Shown piece by piece: positions 4,132 to 12,439 of a stretch of DNA of 64,000 nt (its first letter is position 1; the number at the start of each line of letters is the position of its first letter). Location: positions 62,001-126,000 of the forward strand of contig JAFTHU010000009.1 of NCBI GenBank assembly GCA_017457215.1, in the 5' to 3' direction. This DNA comes from Clostridia bacterium (GTDB taxonomy: Bacteria > Bacillota > Clostridia > Christensenellales > Borkfalkiaceae). Below the pieces are notes generated by a model. The model had not been told where the DNA came from, ran no database searches, and saw only the letters and a list, made by a program, of their open reading frames with translations. The position numbers and the translations under genes are program-made.

Positions 4132-5655
4132 TTACATAAAGTTGATAATTTGTTCGTCGTCTGCGTCCAAAATGCGTTTCATAGCAATTTTTTCCTTCAC
4201 GTGTTTGCTGACAACGGCTCTGAAACCGAGCGTTTGAATGGTGATAAGCGGCGTCATAGCAACCATTGCCACCAAGCCGAATGCGTCCAAAAGAATTTTA
4301 TCCGGCTGTAAGACGGCGCAGATGCCAACCAAGAACGGCAGGATAAACGTGGAAGTCAGCGGGCCGCTGGCTACGCCGCCCGAGTCGAATGCAATCGCCG
4401 TATACAGCTTGGGAACGAAGAACGACAGCCCAAGCGAAAGGAAATAACCGGGAATCAAATAATACAAAATACTGAAGTCGAAAATTACGCGAATGACGGA
4501 AAGTCCGATAGACGCGCCCACGCCGATTGACAGAGCAATGAGCATAGAACGTTTGCTGACAGCGCCGCCCGTTACGCTTTCGACTTGTTTGTTTAAAACG
4601 TGGATAGCGGGCTCGGCAAGTACGACGGTAAAACCGAGGATAAACGCCATAATTACGGTAACGGCGGATTTTGCTTGCGCAAGCTGTACCCCCATTTCAT
4701 AACCGATTGGCATAAAGCCGATATGAACGGAGGCGAGGAAAATCACCAAACCGAAAAAGGCGTAGAAAATACCGACGGCAATCTGTTGCAGCTTTTTCTT
4801 AGGTAAACGCAAAAAAATCATTTGCAGAATAAAGAAGAAAAGCACGATAGGCAAAAGCGCGATTGCAACTTCCCCGGACGTGGATAAAAACGATTTGGCA
4901 ATATCGTAAAAATCCGCGTGCATGGGATAGGTGGGCGTTTCGTAGTTGATTTCACCTCGGGAGAACGTACCCAGTAACATAACGGCAAGGATAGGCCCGA
5001 TGGAACAAAGTGCGATAAATCCGAAATTATTTTCGCGGTCTCGCTTATCGCCGAGGGTCGTCGCTACGCCCACGCCGAGCGCCATAATAAACGGTACGGT
5101 GATAGGACCAGTCGTTACTCCACCCGAATCGAATGCAAGGGGAAGGAATTTTTCCCCGCCGCCTGCAACCAATACTAACGATACCAGCGCGAACAAAAGC
5201 ATATAAAAGAAAGTCAGCATTTTAGAAAGGCTGACGCGGAATACGATTTTTAAAATGCCGAAAACCAAAAACAGACCGACCCCAACGCCAATCGTAATTT
5301 TCAATAAGGTAGAGTTGATAAAGCTGGAAACCTGCTCTGCAAGTACGGACAAATCGGGTTCGGCAATCGTAATAAACAGACCCATTATAAAGCAAATCAG
5401 CAAAAGCGTTTTAAATTTGCCGGTTTTGGCAAGACCCGAACCAATCTGTTCGCCCATGGGAGTCATGGCAATATCCGCGCCAAGGTTGAATAGCGCCATT
5501 CCTATAATGAGTGCGAATGCCGAACAGCTGAAAACGACGGATTCCTTTAAAGTAAGATTTAATAACGGAGTTGACGAAAGCAATAGAACGATCGCCGTTA
5601 CGGGTAAAACCGAAACGGTGGCTTCCGATATTTTTTTCAAAAGGGCTTTTAACAT
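4132..5655 (-). CDS. DUF1538 integral membrane protein (tandem-duplicated transporter-like)
   Basis: The 507-residue product has about a dozen hydrophobic helices and an internal duplication. TIAEPDLSVLAEQV (about 97-110) recurs as VLAEPAIHVLNKQV (about 345-358). FDSGGVTTGPIT (175-186) recurs as FDSGGVASGPLT (423-434). The repeated acidic, Gly-rich FDSGGV motifs inside membrane segments look like a pseudo-symmetric substrate or ion path. DUF1538 proteins have no proven function; their steady linkage to PII-like regulators, seen here with two, points to a nitrogen- or energy-gated transporter. galM lies 109 nt upstream on the same strand. Confidence 0.85.
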   Translation of the reverse strand: MLKALLKKISEATVSVLPVTAIVLLLSSTPLLNLTLKESVVFSCSAFALIIGMALFNLGADIAMTPMGEQIGSGLAKTGKFKTLLLICFIMGLFITIAEPDLSVLAEQVSSFINSTLLKITIGVGVGLFLVFGILKIVFRVSLSKMLTFFYMLLFALVSLVLVAGGGEKFLPLAFDSGGVTTGPITVPFIMALGVGVATTLGDKRDRENNFGFIALCSIGPILAVMLLGTFSRGEINYETPTYPMHADFYDIAKSFLSTSGEVAIALLPIVLFFFILQMIFLRLPKKKLQQIAVGIFYAFFGLVIFLASVHIGFMPIGYEMGVQLAQAKSAVTVIMAFILGFTVVLAEPAIHVLNKQVESVTGGAVSKRSMLIALSIGVGASIGLSVIRVIFDFSILYYLIPGYFLSLGLSFFVPKLYTAIAFDSGGVASGPLTSTFILPFLVGICAVLQPDKILLDAFGLVAMVAMTPLITIQTLGFRAVVSKHVKEKIAMKRILDADDEQIINFM

Positions 5656-5692
5656 TTTTCTTTTGCTCCGAAATCTTTATCTTATTGATTTT

Positions 5693-5755
5693 GTCCCAAT
5701 ATTCGACGAATTACCGCAAACAGAACGTAAGTGATAATCCATCGCTTTTTGGGAC
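5693..5755 (-). other. Leader hairpin between galM and the DUF1538 gene
   Basis: GTCCCAA (5693-5699) is complementary to TTGGGAC (5749-5755), enclosing about 49 nt that starts right after the galM stop. There is no T-run, so it is not a terminator. It could be a processing site or a regulatory fold in the leader of the DUF1538 operon. Confidence 0.35.
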
Positions 5756-5764
5756 GTTGTAATT

Positions 5765-6805
5765 TTATTTTACCGAGAAACGGTAAGCGGTGAGCTCGTG
5801 ATAGGTATCCCCTGCCTTTAAAAGGGTGGAGGGGAAGTGCGGCACGTTCGGGGAATTGGGATAACTCTGCGTTTCCAAACAGAGCGCGCAATGGTTTACA
5901 TAAGGCGCGCGTTTTTTGCCCTTGCCCTTGAAATTGCCTGTCTTACAAGCCGTGTATAATTGCACCGCGGGGAGGGTCGTATAACAATCCATCCGTCTGC
6001 CGCTTTCGGGGTCGTAAACGTACGCGCAATGTTCCATGCCCCTGCCTACGCGGTCTAAACAGTAGTTGAAATCGTAGCCGTTGCATTGACGAATGAGCGG
6101 CTCGTCCGAGAAAAGGTCCTGACCGATAGGCTTTGCAGGGAGGAAAGAAAGGGGCGTACCCGTAATATCGATATAATCGCCGTGAGGAATCAATCCTTCG
6201 TCTACCGCCGTGATTTTTTTGGAGTTAATCATAAGCTCGTGGGAAAGCACGGTAGGTTGACCGCCTAAATTGAAATAAGTATGGTTTGTGAAATTGCAAA
6301 CGGTGTCTTTATCCGTCGTCGCTTTATAATCCAAAAGCAATTCGTTTTCATCGGAAAGACTGACGGTGAGGGTTACGGAAAGGTTGCCGGGGAAACCGCC
6401 TGCACCGTCGGGGGAAAAATGACGGAGTACCAAGCTATTTTTAACGATTTCCGCATCCCAGACAAGTTTGTCAAAACGTTCGGTGATGCCCCCGTGCAAG
6501 CAATTTTCGCCCTCGTTTGCCTCTAAAACGTATTTTTCGCCGTTTAAGGTAAAGCTAGAACCGCCGATACGGTTTGCAAATCTGCCTATCGTTCCGCCGA
6601 AACAGGGATTTTCCTCGTAATAATATTCAGGTTTTTTACAACCGACGACAACGTCGGCGAATTTTTCTTTGCGGTCGGGCACGGAAATACGAATAATGCG
6701 TGTGCCATAGGTCAAAATATCCACTTCCATACCGTTGGCATTGGAAAGCGTATAAACGTCGTTGGTCTTTTTCTCTTTGGTGAACGAATAAGTCTTTTTA
6801 ATCAT
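5765..6805 (-). CDS. galM: Aldose 1-epimerase (mutarotase)
   Basis: The enzyme interconverts alpha and beta anomers of hexoses such as galactose and glucose in the cytosol. Conserved GalM features are visible: YGTRIIRISVPDR near the N-terminus, FGGTIGRFANRI, the LHGG block with a catalytic-region His, NHTYFNLGG with the second conserved His, and CLETQSYPNSPN near the C-terminus bearing the catalytic Glu. Length (346 residues) is normal. I place the start at the ATG at 6805, which has TGGGGA five nt upstream; the GTG at 6817 lies upstream of that site. No other galactose gene is nearby. Confidence 0.92.
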   Translation of the reverse strand: MIKKTYSFTKEKKTNDVYTLSNANGMEVDILTYGTRIIRISVPDRKEKFADVVVGCKKPEYYYEENPCFGGTIGRFANRIGGSSFTLNGEKYVLEANEGENCLHGGITERFDKLVWDAEIVKNSLVLRHFSPDGAGGFPGNLSVTLTVSLSDENELLLDYKATTDKDTVCNFTNHTYFNLGGQPTVLSHELMINSKKITAVDEGLIPHGDYIDITGTPLSFLPAKPIGQDLFSDEPLIRQCNGYDFNYCLDRVGRGMEHCAYVYDPESGRRMDCYTTLPAVQLYTACKTGNFKGKGKKRAPYVNHCALCLETQSYPNSPNVPHFPSTLLKAGDTYHELTAYRFSVK

Positions 6806-6842
6806 AAAAATCCCCACTAAAAAAGTATTTTTCGTGCTCTAC

Positions 6843-6877
6843 ATTATATTATAACATAAAGAGCGGGAAAAAGCCAA
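6843..6877 (-). promoter_or_regulatory. Promoter of galM
   Basis: On the minus strand TTGGCT (6872-6877), 18 nt, TATAAT (6848-6853), with a second overlapping TATAAT at 6843-6848. Confidence 0.6.
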
Positions 6878-6948
6878 CAAAAGACTTCGAAAAAAAACGA
6901 AAAAAGAAGAAAAAAGCAAAAAAGATTGTGAAAACGGGGTGATAATCG

Positions 6949-6978
6949 TTGACAAGGCGATTTTTTTTGTGTTATGAT
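6949..6978 (+). promoter_or_regulatory. Promoter of the glycine riboswitch operon
   Basis: TTGACA (6949-6954), 18 nt, TATGAT (6973-6978), about 15-20 nt before the first aptamer. Confidence 0.75.
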
Positions 6979-6994
6979 AGTACCCAAGCAAATG

Positions 6995-7170
6995 CTATAT
7001 GAAGATTGCAGAAGATGGACGTAAGTTCAACCGAAGGAGTGAATCTCTCAGGTGACCGCAAGGTTAGGAACTGTAATTGGATAGCACTCCGGAGAATCTC
7101 GTCAAGAGCGAGTGCCGAAGGGGCAAAGCGGACGAATGTGCCGCCAATCTCTCAGGCAAAAGGACAGAGG
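6995..7170 (+). ncRNA. Tandem glycine riboswitch
   Basis: Two glycine aptamers follow each other. The first has ACCGAAGGAG (about 7029-7038), CTCTCAGG (7045-7052) and a closing AGGAACTGTAA. The second has GCCGAAGGGGCAA (7123-7135), CTCTCAGGCAAAAGGACAGAG (about 7149-7169). These are the conserved cores of the family, in the usual cooperative pair. The downstream gene is a glycine/alanine:Na+ symporter, one of the known targets. A terminator at 7263-7296 is the likely expression platform, with glycine binding expected to favour read-through. Confidence 0.93.
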
Positions 7171-7262
7171 CAAGCTTTTATTTAAATGGGTATGTAAGGG
7201 GTAATTTTTGTTTTCACCGCATACCTGCCCTATCCATTTTAGGGAAAAGTTTTGTTTTTTGA

Positions 7263-7296
7263 ACACGGAGTGATATTGTTTTGCTCCGTGTTTTTG
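7263..7296 (+). terminator. Riboswitch-controlled terminator
   Basis: ACACGGAG (7263-7270) pairs with CTCCGTGT (7284-7291), followed by TTTTGTTTT. The same ACACGGAG occurs again at 7301-7308 and can pair with the same 3' arm, giving a competing hairpin. Confidence 0.8.
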
Positions 7297-7376
7297 TTTT
7301 ACACGGAGGACGGGCATAGCGTGGATTAGGAGAAAAAAATTTTTTTAAATGCCTGAAAGGGCGGGAGGTATGTTTT

Positions 7377-9062
7377 ATGTGGAACACGATGTGGCTGTCC
7401 TCGTTTTCGGATAAGATTGTAGGAGCAGTCGAAAAGGGAAATGCAAAGCTGAACGAAATCGTTTGGGGCTTGCCTATGGTCATTTTGATTCTTGGTGTGG
7501 GTTTGCTTTTGACAATCTTGACGAAGTTCTTGCAGATTCGTAAATTTGGTACGTCTGTAGACAAGACGTTGGGGGATACGTTCAGAAGTATGAAAAAGAA
7601 AGGCAAGCACCTTTCCAAAAAAGAAAATTCGGTTTCCCCTTTTGAAGCGTTCTCCACCGCTATTTCCGGTACGGTAGGTACGGGTAATATCGTTGGCGTA
7701 AGCTCTGCAATTATGACGGGCGGCCCCGGTGCGGTATTGTGGATGTGGGTATCCGCATTCTTTGGTATGGTAACGAACTACGCGGAAAACGTTTTGGGTA
7801 TGTTCTTCCGTAAGAAAGAAAAAGACGGAGAATTTTCAGGCGGTCCTGCGTATTATTTGTCAGAGGGCGTTGGCAGAAACGTGCAAGGGAAACTTGGTAC
7901 GTTTTTGCGTGGATTTGGTAAAGTCCTCGGCGTAGCGGCGGCAGTGTTCTGTACGTTTGCGGCAATCGGTATGAGCGGCGTGCAGACGACGAAAATGTCT
8001 GAATCAGTGCAAGCAGTTGTTGGTAGCGGTAGCGAAAAAGTAAACCTTTGGATTGCGTTAATTGTCGGTATCGTGGTGGCAATCGTTTTAGCGCTTGTAA
8101 TTCTCGGCGGTATCAAAAGTATCGGTAAGACGGCTTCTATTTTAATTCCGTTCATGTCTTTGCTGTTTATTATCTTGGCACTCGTCATTATCTTCATGAA
8201 TATAAATATGGTTGGTACGGCGTTTGCGCTTATCTTTAAAAATGCGTTTAAATTTAAGTGTGCGGTTGCAGGGTTTAGCGGATACGTGTTTGCGCAAGTT
8301 ATTCAAAAAGGTTTGGCGCGCGGCGTATTCTCTAATGAGGCTGGTCTTGGTTCTTCCGTTATCGCGCACAGCGCGTCGGAAACGCGTGAACCTGTAAAAC
8401 AGGGCCTTTGGGGTATTTTTGAAGTATTCTTCGATACGTTCGTTATCTGTACGTTGACGGCGCTTGTGATTTTGGTAAGCTTCGGTACGCAAAGCGGCAT
8501 GGAAAACATATTGTATGCAGGAAAAGAAGTAAACGGTGTTTGGGTTTCGGCGATTCCCGATACGACGGTTTCCATGATGGCGTTTGGGGAAGCGTTTGGT
8601 AAATTTGGCGAAGTGACGTATTCGATTATCATTCCTCTGTTTGCATTTACTACCATTTTGGCGTGGGCGTATTACGGGGAGAAATCGGTGGATTTCCTCT
8701 TCCGCAAGACGGGCGAAAAGGGCAGAAAAATTTCCCGCTTGATATTCAAAATTGCATACGTAGTATTGGTTTTCGTAGCGGCTTGGTTGTCCACACAAGG
8801 CGGCAAGGGTGCGTTGATGTGGGCGATTTCGGATACGGCGAACGGCTTGATGGCGTTGCCCAACCTTATCGGTTTGATGTTTATGTGTACCTTGGTTGCG
8901 AAAATTACCAAAAACTATTTCGACCGCAAAAAGGGCAAAGACGTAGCGCCTATGCTCTCTGCTTACGACGAACAAAATGAAATGTTTAGGAAAGAACTTG
9001 AATTTGAGGAAGATGCGGAAAATAACGTTGCGGAAGAAGCGGCGGCAAGCGACGCAGAATAA
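7377..9062 (+). CDS. Alanine/glycine:cation (Na+) symporter, AGCS family
   Basis: The 561-residue polytopic protein carries the AGCS signatures: FEAFSTAISGTVGTGNIVGV near residue 90, GGPGAVLWMWVSAFFGM, the GGPAYYL loop, GFSGYVFAQVIQKGLARGVFSNEAGLGS, and TTILAWAYYGEK in the last third. Such carriers move alanine or glycine with Na+. A 45-residue acidic C-terminal tail is present. The start follows GGGAGG by 8 nt; an out-of-frame ATG lies at 7370. It is the only gene under the glycine riboswitch, which supports glycine as substrate. It ends at the terminator at 9075-9108. Confidence 0.95.
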   Translation: MWNTMWLSSFSDKIVGAVEKGNAKLNEIVWGLPMVILILGVGLLLTILTKFLQIRKFGTSVDKTLGDTFRSMKKKGKHLSKKENSVSPFEAFSTAISGTVGTGNIVGVSSAIMTGGPGAVLWMWVSAFFGMVTNYAENVLGMFFRKKEKDGEFSGGPAYYLSEGVGRNVQGKLGTFLRGFGKVLGVAAAVFCTFAAIGMSGVQTTKMSESVQAVVGSGSEKVNLWIALIVGIVVAIVLALVILGGIKSIGKTASILIPFMSLLFIILALVIIFMNINMVGTAFALIFKNAFKFKCAVAGFSGYVFAQVIQKGLARGVFSNEAGLGSSVIAHSASETREPVKQGLWGIFEVFFDTFVICTLTALVILVSFGTQSGMENILYAGKEVNGVWVSAIPDTTVSMMAFGEAFGKFGEVTYSIIIPLFAFTTILAWAYYGEKSVDFLFRKTGEKGRKISRLIFKIAYVVLVFVAAWLSTQGGKGALMWAISDTANGLMALPNLIGLMFMCTLVAKITKNYFDRKKGKDVAPMLSAYDEQNEMFRKELEFEEDAENNVAEEAAASDAE

Positions 9063-9074
9063 AAAATAAAAACG

Positions 9075-9108
9075 AAAAGAGCGGACTTTTTACAGTGCGC
9101 TCTTTTTT
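9075..9108 (+). terminator. Terminator after the glycine symporter gene
   Basis: AAAAGAGCG (9075-9083) pairs with CGCTCTTTT (9098-9106), ending in six T. Confidence 0.85.
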
Positions 9109-9165
9109 GTTGCAGGAAAATATACGTTTTTTTCTAAAAAAGGCGCATTTTCCATAAAAAAAGCG

Positions 9166-9194
9166 TTGACTTAATCTATGGTTTGTGTTATCAT
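9166..9194 (+). promoter_or_regulatory. Promoter of ilvE
   Basis: TTGACT (9166-9171), 17 nt, TATCAT (9189-9194). The leader to the ATG is about 60 nt with no obvious riboswitch. Confidence 0.6.
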
Positions 9195-9261
9195 TATATC
9201 ATTATTATAAATTACGTGCACGCGTATAATTCGAAAAACGAATAAACAAAAAGGGGGAATT

Positions 9262-10323
9262 ATGGAAATTAAAATTACAAAAACGACGACTCCCCAAACG
9301 ATGCCGCCGGAAGAAAAATTAGGATTTGGTAAGGTATTCACTGACCATATGCTGCTTGTGGATTGGTCGAAAGAAAAAGGCTGGTACGACGCAAGAATCG
9401 TACCGTTTGGCAGAATTTCTTTGCACCCTGCGTCCACGGTGTTGCATTACGGCGCGGAAATCTTCGAGGGGTTAAAGGCGTATCGGCGCGAAGACGGCGG
9501 CGTGCAGCTGTTCCGCCCCATGGAAAATATTAAGCGTATGAACCGCTCGGCAGAGCGTATGAGCTTGCCTGAAATGGACGAAAACGATATGTTGCAGCTT
9601 TTGACGACGTTCGTCAAATTGGAGGAAAAGTGGGTTCCTAAATCGTTTGGAACTTCGCTCTATCTCCGTCCTTTCCTGTTCGGCAACGACGAGGCGCTTG
9701 GCGTGCACGCAGTGCATAACGCTACGTTTATGCTGATTGCGTCCCCCAGCGGAAGTTATTATGCAGAAGGAATCAATCCCGTCGGTATTATGATTGAAAA
9801 CGAGGACGTAAGAACGGTGCGCGGCGGTACGGGTTACGCCAAATGCGGCGGGAACTATGCGGCGAGTACGCGCGCGGGGGAACGTGCGGCGAAAAAAGGC
9901 TATTCGCAGGTGCTTTGGTTGGACGGCGTAGAGCGGAAATATATCGAAGAAGTAGGCGCGATGAACGTTATGTTCAAAATCAACGGTGAAATCGTAACGC
10001 CTATGCTTACGGGATCGATTTTGCCTGGTATTACCAGAAAGAGCTGTATCGAAGTGCTGAAAGACCTCGGTTATACGGTAACGGAGCGATTGCTTTCGGT
10101 GGACGAATTGCTGTCCGCATTAAAGAGCGGGGCTTTGGAAGAGGCGTGGGGCTGCGGCACTGCGGCAGTCGTTTCGCCGATTGGAAAGCTTGCATTCGGA
10201 GAAGAGGAATACGTAATCGGCGGGGGTAAAATCGGCGAAGTTACGCAAAAACTGTACGACGTTTTGACGGGGATACAGTGGGGAAAACAATCCGATCCGT
10301 ACGGTTGGGTATACAAGTTGTAA
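9262..10323 (+). CDS. ilvE: Branched-chain-amino-acid aminotransferase
   Basis: This PLP enzyme performs the last step of Leu, Ile and Val synthesis using glutamate. The 353-residue sequence is the longer class-IV type. The lysine that binds PLP is K194 in GYAKCGGNYA, and EEVGAMNVMF (229-238) and TGSILPGITR follow at the usual spacing. FEGLKAYR (68-75) is a family motif. An AAGGGGG ribosome site precedes the ATG. It has its own promoter and is separated by a terminator from the T-box operon downstream, so it may escape leucine control. Confidence 0.95.
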   Translation: MEIKITKTTTPQTMPPEEKLGFGKVFTDHMLLVDWSKEKGWYDARIVPFGRISLHPASTVLHYGAEIFEGLKAYRREDGGVQLFRPMENIKRMNRSAERMSLPEMDENDMLQLLTTFVKLEEKWVPKSFGTSLYLRPFLFGNDEALGVHAVHNATFMLIASPSGSYYAEGINPVGIMIENEDVRTVRGGTGYAKCGGNYAASTRAGERAAKKGYSQVLWLDGVERKYIEEVGAMNVMFKINGEIVTPMLTGSILPGITRKSCIEVLKDLGYTVTERLLSVDELLSALKSGALEEAWGCGTAAVVSPIGKLAFGEEEYVIGGGKIGEVTQKLYDVLTGIQWGKQSDPYGWVYKL

Positions 10324-10366
10324 GAAAAAAAGGAAATATTTACACAAATTTCCGCTGAAATCCTTT

Positions 10367-10393
10367 AAAAATCAAGCAAAATGCGTGATTTTT
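10367..10393 (+). terminator. Terminator after ilvE
   Basis: AAAAATCA (10367-10374) pairs with TGATTTTT (10386-10393). A weaker hairpin GGAAAT/ATTTCC lies just before it. Confidence 0.6.
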
Positions 10394-10395
10394 CG

Positions 10396-10424
10396 TTGAC
10401 AAAAGGGGAAATAATCAGTATAAT
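10396..10424 (+). promoter_or_regulatory. Promoter of the leucine T-box operon
   Basis: TTGACA (10396-10401), 17 nt, TATAAT (10419-10424): a perfect consensus. Confidence 0.9.
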
Positions 10425-10429
10425 AAGAC

Positions 10430-10722
10430 ATACATTATATATAAAGGCAATGACGGGATAAAAAATCCGTAAAGAGCGATTGACAGAGAGTCGGCGGTAG
10501 GTGCGAGCCGATACGGCTTACGGAATATAGCTCCTCCCCGAGCCGCCGAGAGAACGGCGAAAAGCCAAGTAGATTCGGACGGGTTTCTCCCGTTACAGAG
10601 AACGCTTTTTGAAAAACAAAAAGCATAAGCGGGTGATTTTATCACCAATCGGAGTGGTACCGCGGAGTTTCTTCGTCTCTTATCGTGCGGCGTTTTTGCG
10701 CCGTGATAAGGGACGTTTTATT
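10430..10722 (+). ncRNA. T-box leader, leucine specific (specifier CUC)
   Basis: Stem I contains AGAGAG, the GGTGCGAG distal motif and GAATATAG followed by CTC (10531-10533), which aligns with the specifier position and codes leucine. AAGTAGATTCGGACGGG, the Stem III side, comes next. The conserved T-box GGAGTGGTACCGCGGAG binds the free ACCA end of uncharged tRNA. The terminator is CGTCTCTTATC...GATAAGGGACG followed by TTTTATTTT (ends about 10722). Uncharged tRNA-Leu would stabilise the antiterminator and switch on leuA and the genes behind it. The specifier call comes from alignment by eye. Confidence 0.93.
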
Positions 10723-10752
10723 TTAAGAAAAAGTTAAGATAGGATAACGGAT

Positions 10753-12411
10753 ATGAAAAACAGCAAAAAATACGTAAAGCAATATTTTGCACCGCAAGGC
10801 GTTACGATGGACTGGACGAAAAAGACCGCCATCGACAAACCGCCCGTCTGGTGCAGCGTCGATTTGCGCGACGGAAATCAGGCATTGATTATTCCCATGA
10901 GCTTGGAGGAAAAGTTGGAGTTTTTTAAACTCCTCTGCAAGGTCGGATTTAAGGAAATTGAAATCGGTTTCCCTGCGGCAAGCGAAACGGAATATGAATT
11001 TTGCCGTAAGTTGATTGAGGAAAATTTGATTCCCGACGACGTAACGATACAGGTTTTGACGCAATCGCGCGAACATATCATTGCGAAGACTTTTGAGGCG
11101 TTGAAAGGCGCGAAAAGAGCCATTGTGCATTTGTATAATTCCACCTCGAAAGCGCAGCGCGAACAGGTATTCAAGCGCGAGAAAAATGAAATTGTCGACA
11201 TAGCGATTGCGGGCGCAAAACTTTGCAGAGCGTACAAGGAAAAAGCGGAGGGAAAAATCTGGCTGGAATATTCCCCCGAAAGCTTCACGGGAACAGAACC
11301 CGAATTTGCGGCGGAAATCTGTAACGCAGTGTTGGATATTTGGCAGCCTACGGCAGAGGACAAAGCGATTATCAATTTGCCCGTAACGGTGGAAAATTCC
11401 ATGCCGCACGTGTACGCGAGTCAAGTGGAATATATGTGCAAAAATCTGCACGGCAGAGAAAACGTCGTCATTTCGCTTCACCCGCACAACGATAGAGGAT
11501 GCGCGGTGGCGGACAGTGAGATGGGATTGCTTGCAGGGGGGGATCGTATTGAAGGAACGCTCTTTGGTAACGGCGAGAGAACGGGTAACGTAGACGTCAT
11601 TACCCTTGCGCTGAATATGTATTCGCAAGGTATCGACCCGCAACTTGATTTTTCCAATCTGCCTGCTATTACCGAGGTGTACGAGCGGGTTACCCGTATG
11701 AAGGTGAGCGAACGGCAACCGTACAGCGGCGCGCTCGTGTTTGCGGCGTTTAGCGGTTCGCACCAAGACGCTATCGCCAAGGGTATGAAATACCGTGAGG
11801 ATAGAAGTTCGGAAACTTGGACTGTACCCTATCTTCCCATCGACCCTGCCGACGTCGGCAGAGTGTACGAAGCGGACGTTATCCGCATCAATTCCCAATC
11901 GGGTAAGGGAGGTATCGGGTATATTCTGGAAACGCAGTTCAAGCTGGTGTTGCCGCCGAAGATGCGCGAAACGTTCGGCTATCACGTGAAGAGTATTTCC
12001 GACCATGCACACAAAGAACTTTCCCCGCAAGAAGTTTATGAAATATTCATGAGAGATTTCGTCAACGTACAGGATAAGCTGAAAGTGGCGAACGCGAGCT
12101 ATGAAACGGTGAATGCGGAAAAGGTGATTGGCAAGGTGGAAATCGAATATCTTGGCAAGACGCAGACGGTAGAAGTAGAGGGTAACGGCAGACTCGATTG
12201 CGTGAGCAACGCGATAAAGAAAGTTGTCGGTAAGGAGTACCTTTTGGAAAGTTACGTACAGCACGCGCTGGAAGAAAAATCTTCTTCGAAGGCGGCGTCG
12301 TACGTATGTATCGTAGCAGACGGAAAAGCATATTGGGGCACGGGTATCCATGCCGATATAATGACTTCGTCGGTAAAGGCGCTTGTTACTGCTGTGAATA
12401 AAACGCTTTAA
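10753..12411 (+). CDS. leuA: 2-isopropylmalate synthase
   Basis: The enzyme condenses 2-ketoisovalerate with acetyl-CoA, the committed step to leucine. The 552-residue product is the LeuA type 2 form (shorter than plant or type 1 proteins in the catalytic part but with the regulatory domain). SVDLRDGNQAL (35-45) holds the catalytic Arg/Asp, and HPHNDRG (243-249) the metal-binding His pair. GNGERTGNVD follows. The last 120 residues form the LeuA dimer/regulatory domain that binds leucine for feedback. It is the first gene after the T-box, so it is under both transcriptional and allosteric leucine control. Confidence 0.95.
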   Translation: MKNSKKYVKQYFAPQGVTMDWTKKTAIDKPPVWCSVDLRDGNQALIIPMSLEEKLEFFKLLCKVGFKEIEIGFPAASETEYEFCRKLIEENLIPDDVTIQVLTQSREHIIAKTFEALKGAKRAIVHLYNSTSKAQREQVFKREKNEIVDIAIAGAKLCRAYKEKAEGKIWLEYSPESFTGTEPEFAAEICNAVLDIWQPTAEDKAIINLPVTVENSMPHVYASQVEYMCKNLHGRENVVISLHPHNDRGCAVADSEMGLLAGGDRIEGTLFGNGERTGNVDVITLALNMYSQGIDPQLDFSNLPAITEVYERVTRMKVSERQPYSGALVFAAFSGSHQDAIAKGMKYREDRSSETWTVPYLPIDPADVGRVYEADVIRINSQSGKGGIGYILETQFKLVLPPKMRETFGYHVKSISDHAHKELSPQEVYEIFMRDFVNVQDKLKVANASYETVNAEKVIGKVEIEYLGKTQTVEVEGNGRLDCVSNAIKKVVGKEYLLESYVQHALEEKSSSKAASYVCIVADGKAYWGTGIHADIMTSSVKALVTAVNKTL

Positions 12412-12439
12412 AAGCAAGTGAGATAAAAAGGAGAAAATT

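Noticed and set aside
10723..12417. 564-residue minus-strand open frame over leuA
   Set aside because: Antisense shadow of leuA, low-complexity Arg/His/Phe composition, no ribosome site.
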